Source of the DNA: Pseudomonas sp. | GTDB taxonomy: Bacteria; Pseudomonadota; Gammaproteobacteria; Pseudomonadales; Pseudomonadaceae | Length of the DNA: 5,409 nt | Direction of reading: 5' to 3' | Assembly: GCA_003527165.1 (NCBI GenBank) | Contig: DPSI01000055.1 | Coordinates: 1-5,409, forward strand | Shown here: positions 1-5,409 of the stretch, one piece after another | Layout of the letters: each line of letters starts with the position of its first letter | How positions within the stretch are numbered: position 1 is the stretch's first letter | Position numbers and translations under genes: made by a program | Notes under the pieces: generated by a model | What the model was told of the DNA's origin: nothing | Databases searched by the model: none | The model's input: the letters and a program-made list of their open reading frames with translations, nothing else

Positions 1-819
1 GCCGAACTTCGGCGCTTCCGGTGCACGTACCGGCTGACCATGCAGCCAGTAAAAGGCGCTGTGCTCTGAAAGCTGCAGCAGCGGCCAGTGTTCAAGCCCA
101 CTGTCGACCGGTTTGAGATAGGCGTCGACCGCCTCCGCTCCACCTTCGGTGTGAACTCGTTCGAGCTCTTCGAGACTGACCGTCTGGCTCAGATCGAACG
201 GGCCGGCCTGAGTTCTTCGCAGTTCGGCCACGTGTGCACCACAGCCCAATGCCTGCCCGATATCTTCGACCAGCGTGCGGATATAGGTACCCTTGCTGCA
301 GGCAACGGCCAGACTCGCCCTGTCATTTTCCAACGAGAGCAAATCCAAGCGCGTAATAGTAACAGAACGCGGCTCACGCTCCACCACCTCCCCTGCGCGA
401 GCGAGCTTGTATAGCGGCTGGCCGTCACGCTTGAGTGCCGAATACATTGGCGGCACCTGCTGCTGATCGCCGCGAAACTGCGGCAGCAGCGCCTCGAGCT
501 GGGGCTGAGTGACGGCGACAGGCTTGCACTCGATCACTTCACCTTCGGCATCGGCCGTGAGGGTAGTGACACCGAGCTGGGCAACGGTCTCGTAACCCTT
601 GTCGGCATCGAGCAGATACTGGGAAAACTTGGTGGCCTCTCCAAAACATAGTGGCAGCACGCCGGTAGCCAGCGGATCCAGGCTACCGGTATGCCCGGCC
701 TTCTCGGCATTGAGCAACCAACGAACCTTCTGCAAGGCTGCGTTGGATGTGAACCCACGGGGCTTATCGAGGAGAATGATGCCACTAACTGCACGGCGAA
801 CACGTTTTACCTGGGCCAC
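1..819 (-). CDS. truB: tRNA pseudouridine(55) synthase TruB, C-terminus cut by window edge
   Basis: TruB isomerises uridine 55 to pseudouridine in the T-loop of elongator tRNAs and also helps tRNA fold; it is cytoplasmic. I translated the minus strand by hand from a GTG at 819-817 and found 273 codons with no stop, running off the left edge. The family is usually about 305 residues, so roughly the last 30, within the C-terminal PUA-like domain, are missing. Visible hallmarks are [12 protein letters not shown] (residues 42-53) with the catalytic aspartate at D48, KGYE with Y76, ADAEGE with D90, and SKGTYIRTL with R181. These four active-site residues fall at the same numbers as in E. coli TruB. 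The GTG start is forced: the codon two upstream in the same frame is the TGA of rbfA (825-823). A GGAG at 831-828, eight bases before the GTG and inside the end of rbfA, serves as ribosome binding site. Identification is secure. Confidence 0.96.
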   Translation of the reverse strand, partial: MAQVKRVRRAVSGIILLDKPRGFTSNAALQKVRWLLNAEKAGHTGSLDPLATGVLPLCFGEATKFSQYLLDADKGYETVAQLGVTTLTADAEGEVIECKPVAVTQPQLEALLPQFRGDQQQVPPMYSALKRDGQPLYKLARAGEVVEREPRSVTITRLDLLSLENDRASLAVACSKGTYIRTLVEDIGQALGCGAHVAELRRTQAGPFDLSQTVSLEELERVHTEGGAEAVDAYLKPVDSGLEHWPLLQLSEHSAFYWLHGQPVRAPEAPKFG

Positions 820-822
820 GCT

Positions 823-1212
823 TCACTCTCCAAGATCGTCGCTGTGCTTGCGGTCTTCGGCCACCGCCCGCTCGATGAGCGACGTCAGCTCGACACCACG
901 ACGCACGCTGGCGTCATAGTTGAAATGCAGTTGTGGCACGGTGCGTAGCTTCATCGCCTTGCCCAGTTGCATTCGCAGGAAGCCGCCGGCCTCATTGAGA
1001 ATCCGGAGATTGGCCTTGACCGCGCCTTCATCGTCATCCTTGCCCATGACCGTGATGAACACCTTGGCATGGGATAGATCGCGACTGACGTCGACGGCAG
1101 TAATAGTGACCAGGCCCAAACGCGGGTCCTTCACTTCACGTTGAATCAACAGCGCCAATTCGCGCTGCATCTGGTCGCCGATACGCTGGGTACGGCTGAA
1201 TTCTTTGGCCAT
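823..1212 (-). CDS. rbfA: 30S ribosome-binding factor A (RbfA)
   Basis: RbfA binds the immature 30S subunit near the 5' end of 16S rRNA, helps its late maturation and is a cold-adaptation factor in E. coli. The product is 129 residues, normal for the family, which is a single KH-like fold. The characteristic segment is [10 protein letters not shown] (28-37) followed by [11 protein letters not shown] (42-52). Further on come GGFLR (76-80) and [10 protein letters not shown] (88-97), matching the conserved C-terminal half. The start is the ATG at 1212, giving MAKEFSR. A TTG seven codons upstream is open in frame but has no ribosome binding site, whereas GAGG at 1224-1221 lies eight bases before the ATG. 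The six bases just before the ATG are all T on the coding strand. The gene ends in TGA three bases before the truB GTG, so the two are probably translationally coupled. Upstream is a 114-nt spacer from infB, the longest in this operon segment. Confidence 0.97.
   Translation of the reverse strand: MAKEFSRTQRIGDQMQRELALLIQREVKDPRLGLVTITAVDVSRDLSHAKVFITVMGKDDDEGAVKANLRILNEAGGFLRMQLGKAMKLRTVPQLHFNYDASVRRGVELTSLIERAVAEDRKHSDDLGE
828..831 (-). promoter_or_regulatory. ribosome binding site of truB, inside the end of rbfA
   Basis: GGAG (continuing as GGAGAG) lies in the last codons of rbfA, eight bases before the truB GTG. Ribosomes finishing rbfA would stop with this site in their footprint, which suits re-initiation on truB. 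Confidence 0.7.
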
Positions 1213-1220
1213 AAAAAACG

Positions 1221-1224
1221 CCTC
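1221..1224 (-). promoter_or_regulatory. ribosome binding site of rbfA
   Basis: GAGG on the coding strand lies eight bases before the ATG at 1212, separated from it by CG and six T. It selects this ATG over the in-frame TTG at 1233, which it follows. Confidence 0.75.
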
Positions 1225-1270
1225 GAGCAGCAAGCTGCAAGCCTAAAAATCATCATGCTGCAAAGGCAAA

Positions 1271-1305
1271 CGGCAAGCTTCCAGGGATCCCCTGAAAGCT
1301 TGCCG
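1271..1305 (-). repeat. long inverted repeat / RNA hairpin in the infB-rbfA spacer
   Basis: On the plus strand 1271-1280 (CGGCAAGCTT) is the exact reverse complement of 1296-1305, and 1282-1286 (CAGGG) is that of 1290-1294, leaving a three-base loop at 1287-1289. The one internal mismatch, 1281 against 1295, is C-A on the plus strand but G-U in RNA from the minus strand, giving a continuous 16-pair stem in the operon transcript. Outside it, 1306-1309 can still pair weakly with 1270-1267 (G-U, A-U, A-U, U-G). The hairpin lies 21 bases after the infB stop. The RNA that follows reads UUUGCCUUUG, not a solid U tract, so it is a poor classical terminator. It could be an attenuator, a processing site or a barrier to 3' exonucleases. 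Confidence 0.8.
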
Positions 1306-1326
1306 CTTATTGCCTTACAGCTGCTG

Positions 1327-3834
1327 TTAGAGCGAACGCGCCACTTCGACTTTCTCGAACACTTCGATCTTGTCACCAGCCTTGACGTCGTTATAGCTCT
1401 TCACCGCGATACCGCATTCCATGCCGGCGCGCACTTCAGCGACGTCGTCCTTGAAGCGACGCAGGGATTCCAGCTCGCCTTCGAAGATAACCACGTCGTC
1501 GCGCAGCACACGGATCGGGCGGTTGCGGTGCACCATACCCTCGACGACCATGCAACCCGCAACAGCGCCAAACTTCGGCGAACGGAACACGTCACGAACC
1601 TCGGCGATACCGAGGATATTCTCCCGGACGTCGCTGCCAAGCATGCCGGTCAGGGCCTTCTTGACGTCTTCGATGATGTCGTAGATCACGTTGTAGTAAC
1701 GCAGATCCAGACCTTCCTGCTCGACGATCTTGCGCGCCCCTGCATCGGCACGGACGTTGAAGCCGAACAGCACCGCGTTGGATGCCAGTGCCAGGTTGGC
1801 GTCGCTTTCGGTAATACCACCGACACCGCCACCAATCACGCGCACCTGAACTTCCTCGTTACCCAGGCTGCTGAGCGAACCCTGCAGCGCCTCGAGAGAA
1901 CCACGGACGTCGGACTTGAGGACGATGTTGAGCGTTTTCTTCTCTTCCTGCCCCATGTTCTCGAAGATGTTCTCCAGCTTGCCGGCGTGCGCTCGGGCCA
2001 GCTTCACTTCGCGGAACTTGCCCTGACGGAACAAGGCTACTTCGCGCGCCTTCTTCTCGTCGGCCAGCACGCTGAGCTCGTCGCCAGCGTCCGGCGTGCC
2101 GTCGAGGCCGAGAATCTCGACCGGAATCGACGGACCGGCCTCTTTGATCGGCTTGCCGTTCTCGTCGAGCATCGCGCGAATACGACCGTAGTTCGAGCCG
2201 ACCAGCGCCATGTCACCCTGACGCAGGGTACCGTCCTGTACCAGTACGGTAGCGACCGGGCCGCGTCCTTTATCCAGACGAGATTCGACCACCACACCGC
2301 GACCCGGGGCCGAAGGCGTTGCCGTCAACTCGAGGATCTCGGCCTGCAGCAGCACCGCTTCGAGCAGGTCATCGACGCCAGTACCCATCTTGGCTGAAAC
2401 CGGCACGAAAGGCGTATCACCGCCCCACTCTTCGGAGGTCACTTCGTGAACGGACAGCTCACTGCGGATCCGATCGAGATCGGCGCCCGGCTTGTCGATC
2501 TTGTTCACCGCCACGACCAGCGGAACACCCGCAGCCTTTGCGTGCTGGATCGCCTCGATGGTCTGCGGCATGACGCCGTCATCGGCGGCCACCACCAGGA
2601 TGACGATGTCGGTCGCCTGCGCACCCCGTGCACGCATCGCGGTAAATGCCGCGTGGCCGGGCGTATCGAGGAAGGTGACCATGCCGCGGTCGGTTTCCAC
2701 GTGATAGGCACCGATGTGCTGGGTGATGCCACCCGCTTCACCGGCCGCCACCTTGGCGCGACGAATGTAGTCGAGCAACGATGTCTTACCGTGGTCGACG
2801 TGACCCATCACCGTCACGACCGGCGCACGCGTAATGGCTTCGCCTTCGAACTTCAGCAGCTCGGCCAATTGTTCTTCCAGGGCGTTATCGCTGACCAGCT
2901 TGACCTTATGCCCCAGTTCTTCGGCGATCAGCTGGGCAGTTTCCTGGTCTAGCACCTGATTGATGGTGACCGGGCTGCCCATCTTGAACATGAACTTGAT
3001 GACTTCAGCCGCCTTGACCGACATCTGCTGCGCCAGATCGCCGACGGTGATGGTTTCACCGATGGCAACCTCGCGAACGATCGGGCCGGTCGGGCTTTGA
3101 AAACCGTGCGCGTTACGCTTCTTCAGTTTCGACTTGCCACGACCACCGCGGCGGAATCCATCGGCGTCGTCTTCGCCGCTGCGCACGGTACGCGACAGCG
3201 GAGCTTTCGCCTTCAGCGAAGGGCGATGCTGCGCCTGCTTGCGATCACGACGCTCGTCATCGTCACTACGAGCCTTTTCAGAGCGACGAGGTTCGTCCTT
3301 CTTACGCTCCTCGACAGGGACGGCAGGGCCGACCGGAGCCGGCTCAGCCGCAACGGCTGCAACCGGCTCTTCAGCCGCAGGCGCGGGCGCTTCCGCCTCC
3401 GCCTTGGCCGCCGCAGCTTCAGCCTGACGTCGCGCTTCTTCCTCGGCACGCAGACGAGCTTCCTCGGCAGCCTTCTGCCGAGCCGCTTCTTCCGCTGCAC
3501 GCTGCTCTTCCAGCTCGCGTTGCTTTTCGGCTTCGATCTCGTCAGGACTACGCTTGACGAAGGTCTTTTTCTTGCGAACTTCGACGCTGATGGTCTTGCT
3601 GCCACCGACCTTCAGTTTGGTCGTGGTCTTGCGCTGCAAGGTAATCTTGCGCGGCTCGTCCACCTTGGCCCCGTGGCTGCTCTTAAGGTGCGCCAACAGG
3701 GCCTGCTTTTCATTATCGGTCACTACTTGCTCGGCGCTGGTGTGCGACAGTCCTGCCTCACGCATCTGCTGTAGCAGTCGCTCGACCGGTGTGTCGACCA
3801 CCTGGGCCAGTTCTTTCACCGTGACTTGCGTCAT
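1327..3834 (-). CDS. infB: translation initiation factor IF-2
   Basis: IF2 is the GTPase that binds fMet-tRNA on the 30S subunit and promotes 50S joining. The 835 residues are close to the usual Pseudomonas length. Domains in order: an IF2_N helical module at 1-52; a charged Glu/Ala/Arg linker at about 98-150, then an Ala/Pro stretch and a basic region to 240; a second IF2_N module at about 257-310; the G domain at about 335-505; beta-barrel domain II; domain III with VGGITESD (671-678); and the fMet-tRNA-binding C2 domain at about 740-835 with RPIRVLRDD (772-780) and GMECGIAVK (804-812). All G motifs are intact: GHVDHGKT (344-351), GGITQHIG (368-375), DTPGH (390-394, H394 being the expected catalytic histidine), NKID (444-447) and SAK (480-482). 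The ATG at 3834 follows GAGGAG at 3848-3843 by eight bases. The gene lies 28 nt after nusA. Confidence 0.98.
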   Translation of the reverse strand: MTQVTVKELAQVVDTPVERLLQQMREAGLSHTSAEQVVTDNEKQALLAHLKSSHGAKVDEPRKITLQRKTTTKLKVGGSKTISVEVRKKKTFVKRSPDEIEAEKQRELEEQRAAEEAARQKAAEEARLRAEEEARRQAEAAAAKAEAEAPAPAAEEPVAAVAAEPAPVGPAVPVEERKKDEPRRSEKARSDDDERRDRKQAQHRPSLKAKAPLSRTVRSGEDDADGFRRGGRGKSKLKKRNAHGFQSPTGPIVREVAIGETITVGDLAQQMSVKAAEVIKFMFKMGSPVTINQVLDQETAQLIAEELGHKVKLVSDNALEEQLAELLKFEGEAITRAPVVTVMGHVDHGKTSLLDYIRRAKVAAGEAGGITQHIGAYHVETDRGMVTFLDTPGHAAFTAMRARGAQATDIVILVVAADDGVMPQTIEAIQHAKAAGVPLVVAVNKIDKPGADLDRIRSELSVHEVTSEEWGGDTPFVPVSAKMGTGVDDLLEAVLLQAEILELTATPSAPGRGVVVESRLDKGRGPVATVLVQDGTLRQGDMALVGSNYGRIRAMLDENGKPIKEAGPSIPVEILGLDGTPDAGDELSVLADEKKAREVALFRQGKFREVKLARAHAGKLENIFENMGQEEKKTLNIVLKSDVRGSLEALQGSLSSLGNEEVQVRVIGGGVGGITESDANLALASNAVLFGFNVRADAGARKIVEQEGLDLRYYNVIYDIIEDVKKALTGMLGSDVRENILGIAEVRDVFRSPKFGAVAGCMVVEGMVHRNRPIRVLRDDVVIFEGELESLRRFKDDVAEVRAGMECGIAVKSYNDVKAGDKIEVFEKVEVARSL

Positions 3835-3842
3835 GCATCTCT

Positions 3843-3848
3843 CTCCTC
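3843..3848 (-). promoter_or_regulatory. ribosome binding site of infB
   Basis: GAGGAG, the strongest Shine-Dalgarno match in the window, lies eight bases before the infB ATG at 3834. An out-of-frame ATG at 3838-3836 lies between them, only four bases after the site. The 28-nt nusA-infB gap holds nothing else that I can recognise. Confidence 0.8.
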
Positions 3849-3862
3849 AGGCCGCTAATTAC

Positions 3863-5344
3863 TTACTCGAACCAATGGGCTCGGGCGGCCATGATCAGCT
3901 TGCCGGCACGTTCTTGATCTATGCCGTCTATGTCGAGCAGGTCGTCAATCGACTGCTCGGCCAGGTCTTCGCGGGTAATGACACCCCGCATTGCCAACTC
4001 GACCGCCAGTTCCTTGTCCATGCCTTCCAGCTCGATCAAATCCTCGGCCGGCTGGGCGTCTGCCAGTTTCTCTTCCGTTGCGATCGCTTTCGTCAGCAGG
4101 CGATCCTTGGCGCGGGTTCGCAGCTCGTTGACGATGTCTTCGTCGAAGCCTTCGATGCCGAGCATTTCCTCCATTGGGACGTAGGCGATCTCTTCGAGCG
4201 AAGTGAAACCTTCCTCGACCAGTACTTGTGCCAGCTCTTCATCGACATCCAGCTCTTCGATGAAATTGCGCAGGATGTCGCCGGTTTCTTCCTGCTGTTT
4301 GGTCTGGATATCCGCCTCGGTCATCACGTTCAGCGTCCAGCCGGTCAGTTGACTGGCGAGGCGCACGTTCTGGCCGCCACGGCCGATGGCCTGAGCCAGA
4401 TTGTCTTCGCCAACCGCGATATCCATGGCATGCGCATCCTCATCGACAATGATGGCGGCCACTTCAGCCGGCGCCATTGCATTGATGACGAACTGTGCGG
4501 GATTCTCGTCCCAGAGCACGATGTCGACACGCTCGCCACCGATTTCTCCGGATACTGCCTGAACACGCGAACCGCGCATGCCGATACAGGCACCTTGCGG
4601 ATCAATGCGTTTGTCCTTAGAACGAACGGCAATCTTGGCGCGCGAACCTGGATCACGCGAAGCACCCATCACTTCGATCAGGCCTTCGGCGATCTCCGGT
4701 ACTTCGATGCGGAACAGCTCGATCAACATCTGCGGCGCAGTGCGCGACAAAATCAGCTGCGGACCGCGGTTCTCGGTGCGAATCTCCTTGAGCAGTGCAC
4801 GTACTCGCGCGCCGACACGGAAGGTTTCGCGGGCAATGATGTCTTCGCGAGCCAGCAATGCCTCGGCGTTGTTACCCAAGTCGACGATGACGCTGTCACG
4901 GGTTACCTTCTTCACCGTACCGGAGATGATCTCACCCAGGCGATCGCGATAGGCCTCGACGACCTGTGCACGCTCGGCTTCCCGAACCTTCTGCACGATG
5001 ACCTGCTTGGCAGTCTGCGCAGCGATACGACCGAATTCGATCGACTCGATTTTCTCTTCCAGAACGTCGCCGACCTTGGCGTCGGCTTCGCTAGCCTGCT
5101 TCATATCGACGGTCAGCTGATGTGCCGGATCGTCGAAATCCTCTTCTTCGACCACCGTCCAGCGGCGAAAAGTCTCATAGCTACCGTTCTGCCGGTTGAT
5201 CACAACCCGCAGGTCCACCTCGTCTTCGAAGCGCTTCTTGGTAGCAGTGGCCAACGCCAGCTCCAATGCTTCGAAGATCACACCGGCCGGTACGCCTTTT
5301 TCATTGGATACCGACTCCACAACCAGCAGTACTTCTTTGCTCAT
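3863..5344 (-). CDS. nusA: transcription termination/antitermination protein NusA
   Basis: NusA binds RNA polymerase and nascent RNA, where it promotes pausing and intrinsic termination and takes part in Rho-dependent control and rRNA antitermination complexes. The product is 493 residues, ending HWFE. Domains in order: the polymerase-binding N-terminal domain (1 to about 130); an S1 RNA-binding domain (about 135-200, with SGTVKKV at 141-147 and VIVDLG at 152-157); KH1 with [11 protein letters not shown] (251-261); KH2 with [12 protein letters not shown] (319-330); and two acidic C-terminal repeats, AR1 (about 363-415) and AR2 (about 438-490), as in gammaproteobacteria. The start is the ATG at 5344 ([10 protein letters not shown]). 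The frame stays open to a TTG at 5365, but GAGG at 5354-5351 lies six bases before the ATG and nothing similar precedes the TTG. In E. coli the operon is regulated by NusA itself; whether that holds here cannot be read from the sequence. Confidence 0.98.
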   Translation of the reverse strand: MSKEVLLVVESVSNEKGVPAGVIFEALELALATATKKRFEDEVDLRVVINRQNGSYETFRRWTVVEEEDFDDPAHQLTVDMKQASEADAKVGDVLEEKIESIEFGRIAAQTAKQVIVQKVREAERAQVVEAYRDRLGEIISGTVKKVTRDSVIVDLGNNAEALLAREDIIARETFRVGARVRALLKEIRTENRGPQLILSRTAPQMLIELFRIEVPEIAEGLIEVMGASRDPGSRAKIAVRSKDKRIDPQGACIGMRGSRVQAVSGEIGGERVDIVLWDENPAQFVINAMAPAEVAAIIVDEDAHAMDIAVGEDNLAQAIGRGGQNVRLASQLTGWTLNVMTEADIQTKQQEETGDILRNFIEELDVDEELAQVLVEEGFTSLEEIAYVPMEEMLGIEGFDEDIVNELRTRAKDRLLTKAIATEEKLADAQPAEDLIELEGMDKELAVELAMRGVITREDLAEQSIDDLLDIDGIDQERAGKLIMAARAHWFE

Positions 5345-5350
5345 CGTACG

Positions 5351-5354
5351 CCTC
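5351..5354 (-). promoter_or_regulatory. ribosome binding site of nusA
   Basis: GAGG (in the context AAGGCGAGG, 5359-5351) lies six bases before the ATG at 5344. It falls inside the extension that a TTG start at 5365 would require, which argues for the ATG. Confidence 0.75.
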
Positions 5355-5377
5355 GCCTTTCGCAATCCATTGGGGTC

Positions 5378-5390
5378 CGCGGGATCCGCG
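5378..5390 (-). repeat. short GC-rich hairpin in the rimP-nusA spacer
   Basis: CGCGG and CCGCG (5378-5382 and 5386-5390) form a perfect five-pair stem with a three-base loop; a G-U pair can close it at 5377/5391 in the operon RNA. No U tract follows, so it is not an intrinsic terminator. It lies about 24 bases before the nusA ribosome binding site. Five pairs could easily arise by chance in GC-rich DNA. Confidence 0.35.
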
Positions 5391-5392
5391 AT

Positions 5393-5409
5393 TCACTCAA
5401 AACGGGGAA
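5393..5409 (-). CDS. rimP: probable C-terminal end of ribosome maturation factor RimP (partial)
   Basis: Read on the minus strand from the right edge, one frame gives the last two bases of a codon, then Pro-Arg-Phe-Glu and a TGA at 5395-5393. RimP proteins commonly end in a sequence like N-L-V-P-x-F, and rimP is the gene normally found directly before nusA, so both position and residues fit. RimP helps mature the 30S subunit, like RbfA further down the operon. Only four whole codons are visible. A second frame also ends nearby (Ser-Pro-Phe then TGA at 5400-5398), so the exact stop is uncertain. The call rests mainly on gene order. Confidence 0.5.

Larger units (their letters stand above)
1213..1326 (-). 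other. 114-nt infB-rbfA intergenic spacer with GCAAGC repeats
   Basis: This is the largest non-coding stretch in the window. Besides the long hairpin it contains GCAAGC as a direct repeat at 1230-1235, 1237-1242 and 1273-1278, with the inverse GCTTGC at 1298-1303. The tandem pair at 1230-1242 forms GCAAGCTGCAAGC. A small hairpin, GCAGC-TT-GCTGC in the transcript (1239-1228), can form just before the rbfA ribosome binding site. I see no convincing sigma-70 promoter and no open reading frame in it. Confidence 0.7.

Noticed and set aside
534..803. An 89-codon minus-strand frame overlapping truB
   Set aside because: It is out of frame with truB, whose own frame carries the full catalytic motif and active-site residues.
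1213..1305. Intrinsic terminator ending the operon after infB
   Set aside because: The stem is strong but the RNA after it lacks a continuous U run, the six-U run at 1218-1213 lies after the rbfA ribosome binding site, and rbfA and truB follow without a visible promoter.
1141..2397. A 418-codon open frame on the plus strand opposite infB and the start of rbfA
   Set aside because: It is in exact codon register with infB, so a stop appears only where infB uses TTA, CTA or TCA, which are rare in GC-rich genes. It ends where Ser480 of IF2 is TCA. It shows no recognisable domain and would cover the intact G motifs of IF2.
2446..2952. A 168-codon plus-strand open frame opposite the IF2 G domain
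   Set aside because: Again the exact antisense register of infB; a by-product of codon choice.
3213..3605. A 130-codon minus-strand frame rich in Arg, Lys and Leu inside infB
   Set aside because: A frame-shifted reading of the repetitive IF2 linker; the infB frame is intact through this region.
3097..3774. A 225-codon plus-strand open frame opposite the infB N-terminal half
   Set aside because: Same antisense register as infB. Its Arg/Leu/Phe-rich composition mirrors the Glu/Ala/Arg linker codons, and no gene-like features are seen.
5345..5392. A promoter for nusA in the rimP-nusA gap
   Set aside because: The 48-nt gap is GC-rich and I see no -35/-10 pair at suitable spacing; transcription more likely enters from upstream of rimP.

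Overview
The window is a compact, GC-rich stretch of bacterial chromosome with all recognisable genes on the minus strand. Read in the direction of transcription (right to left) it holds the last codons of a probable rimP, then complete nusA (493 aa), complete infB (835 aa), complete rbfA (129 aa), and truB cut by the left edge (273 codons visible). This is the conserved rimP-nusA-infB-rbfA-truB transcription/translation operon of gammaproteobacteria. The protein wording, above all the IF2 N-terminus, the long Glu/Ala/Arg linker of IF2 and the 493-residue NusA, points to Pseudomonas sensu lato. A stutzeri-like member is possible, but that placement is inference from general familiarity with the family, not from a search.

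Layout on the plus-strand scale: 1-819 truB (partial, GTG start); 820-822 three-base gap; 823-1212 rbfA; 1213-1326 a 114-nt spacer with a long hairpin and GCAAGC repeats; 1327-3834 infB; 3835-3862 a 28-nt spacer with a strong Shine-Dalgarno; 3863-5344 nusA; 5345-5392 a 48-nt spacer with a small hairpin; 5393-5409 probable end of rimP. No gene on the plus strand is credible. No other stretch longer than the 114-nt spacer lacks a gene.

The genes share one theme. NusA acts on RNA polymerase pausing, termination and antitermination, including rRNA transcription. IF2 positions initiator tRNA and joins the ribosomal subunits. RbfA and RimP mature the 30S subunit. TruB modifies U55 of tRNA. The tight spacing indicates co-transcription, and rbfA-truB looks translationally coupled. 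No promoter is visible inside the window, so transcription probably enters from beyond the right edge.

I found no undescribed system: this is a core housekeeping operon with intact genes and catalytic residues. The least explained element is the infB-rbfA spacer. It carries a 16-pair stem whose single internal mismatch becomes a G-U pair only in the RNA of the operon strand, and it is surrounded by repeated GCAAGC words.
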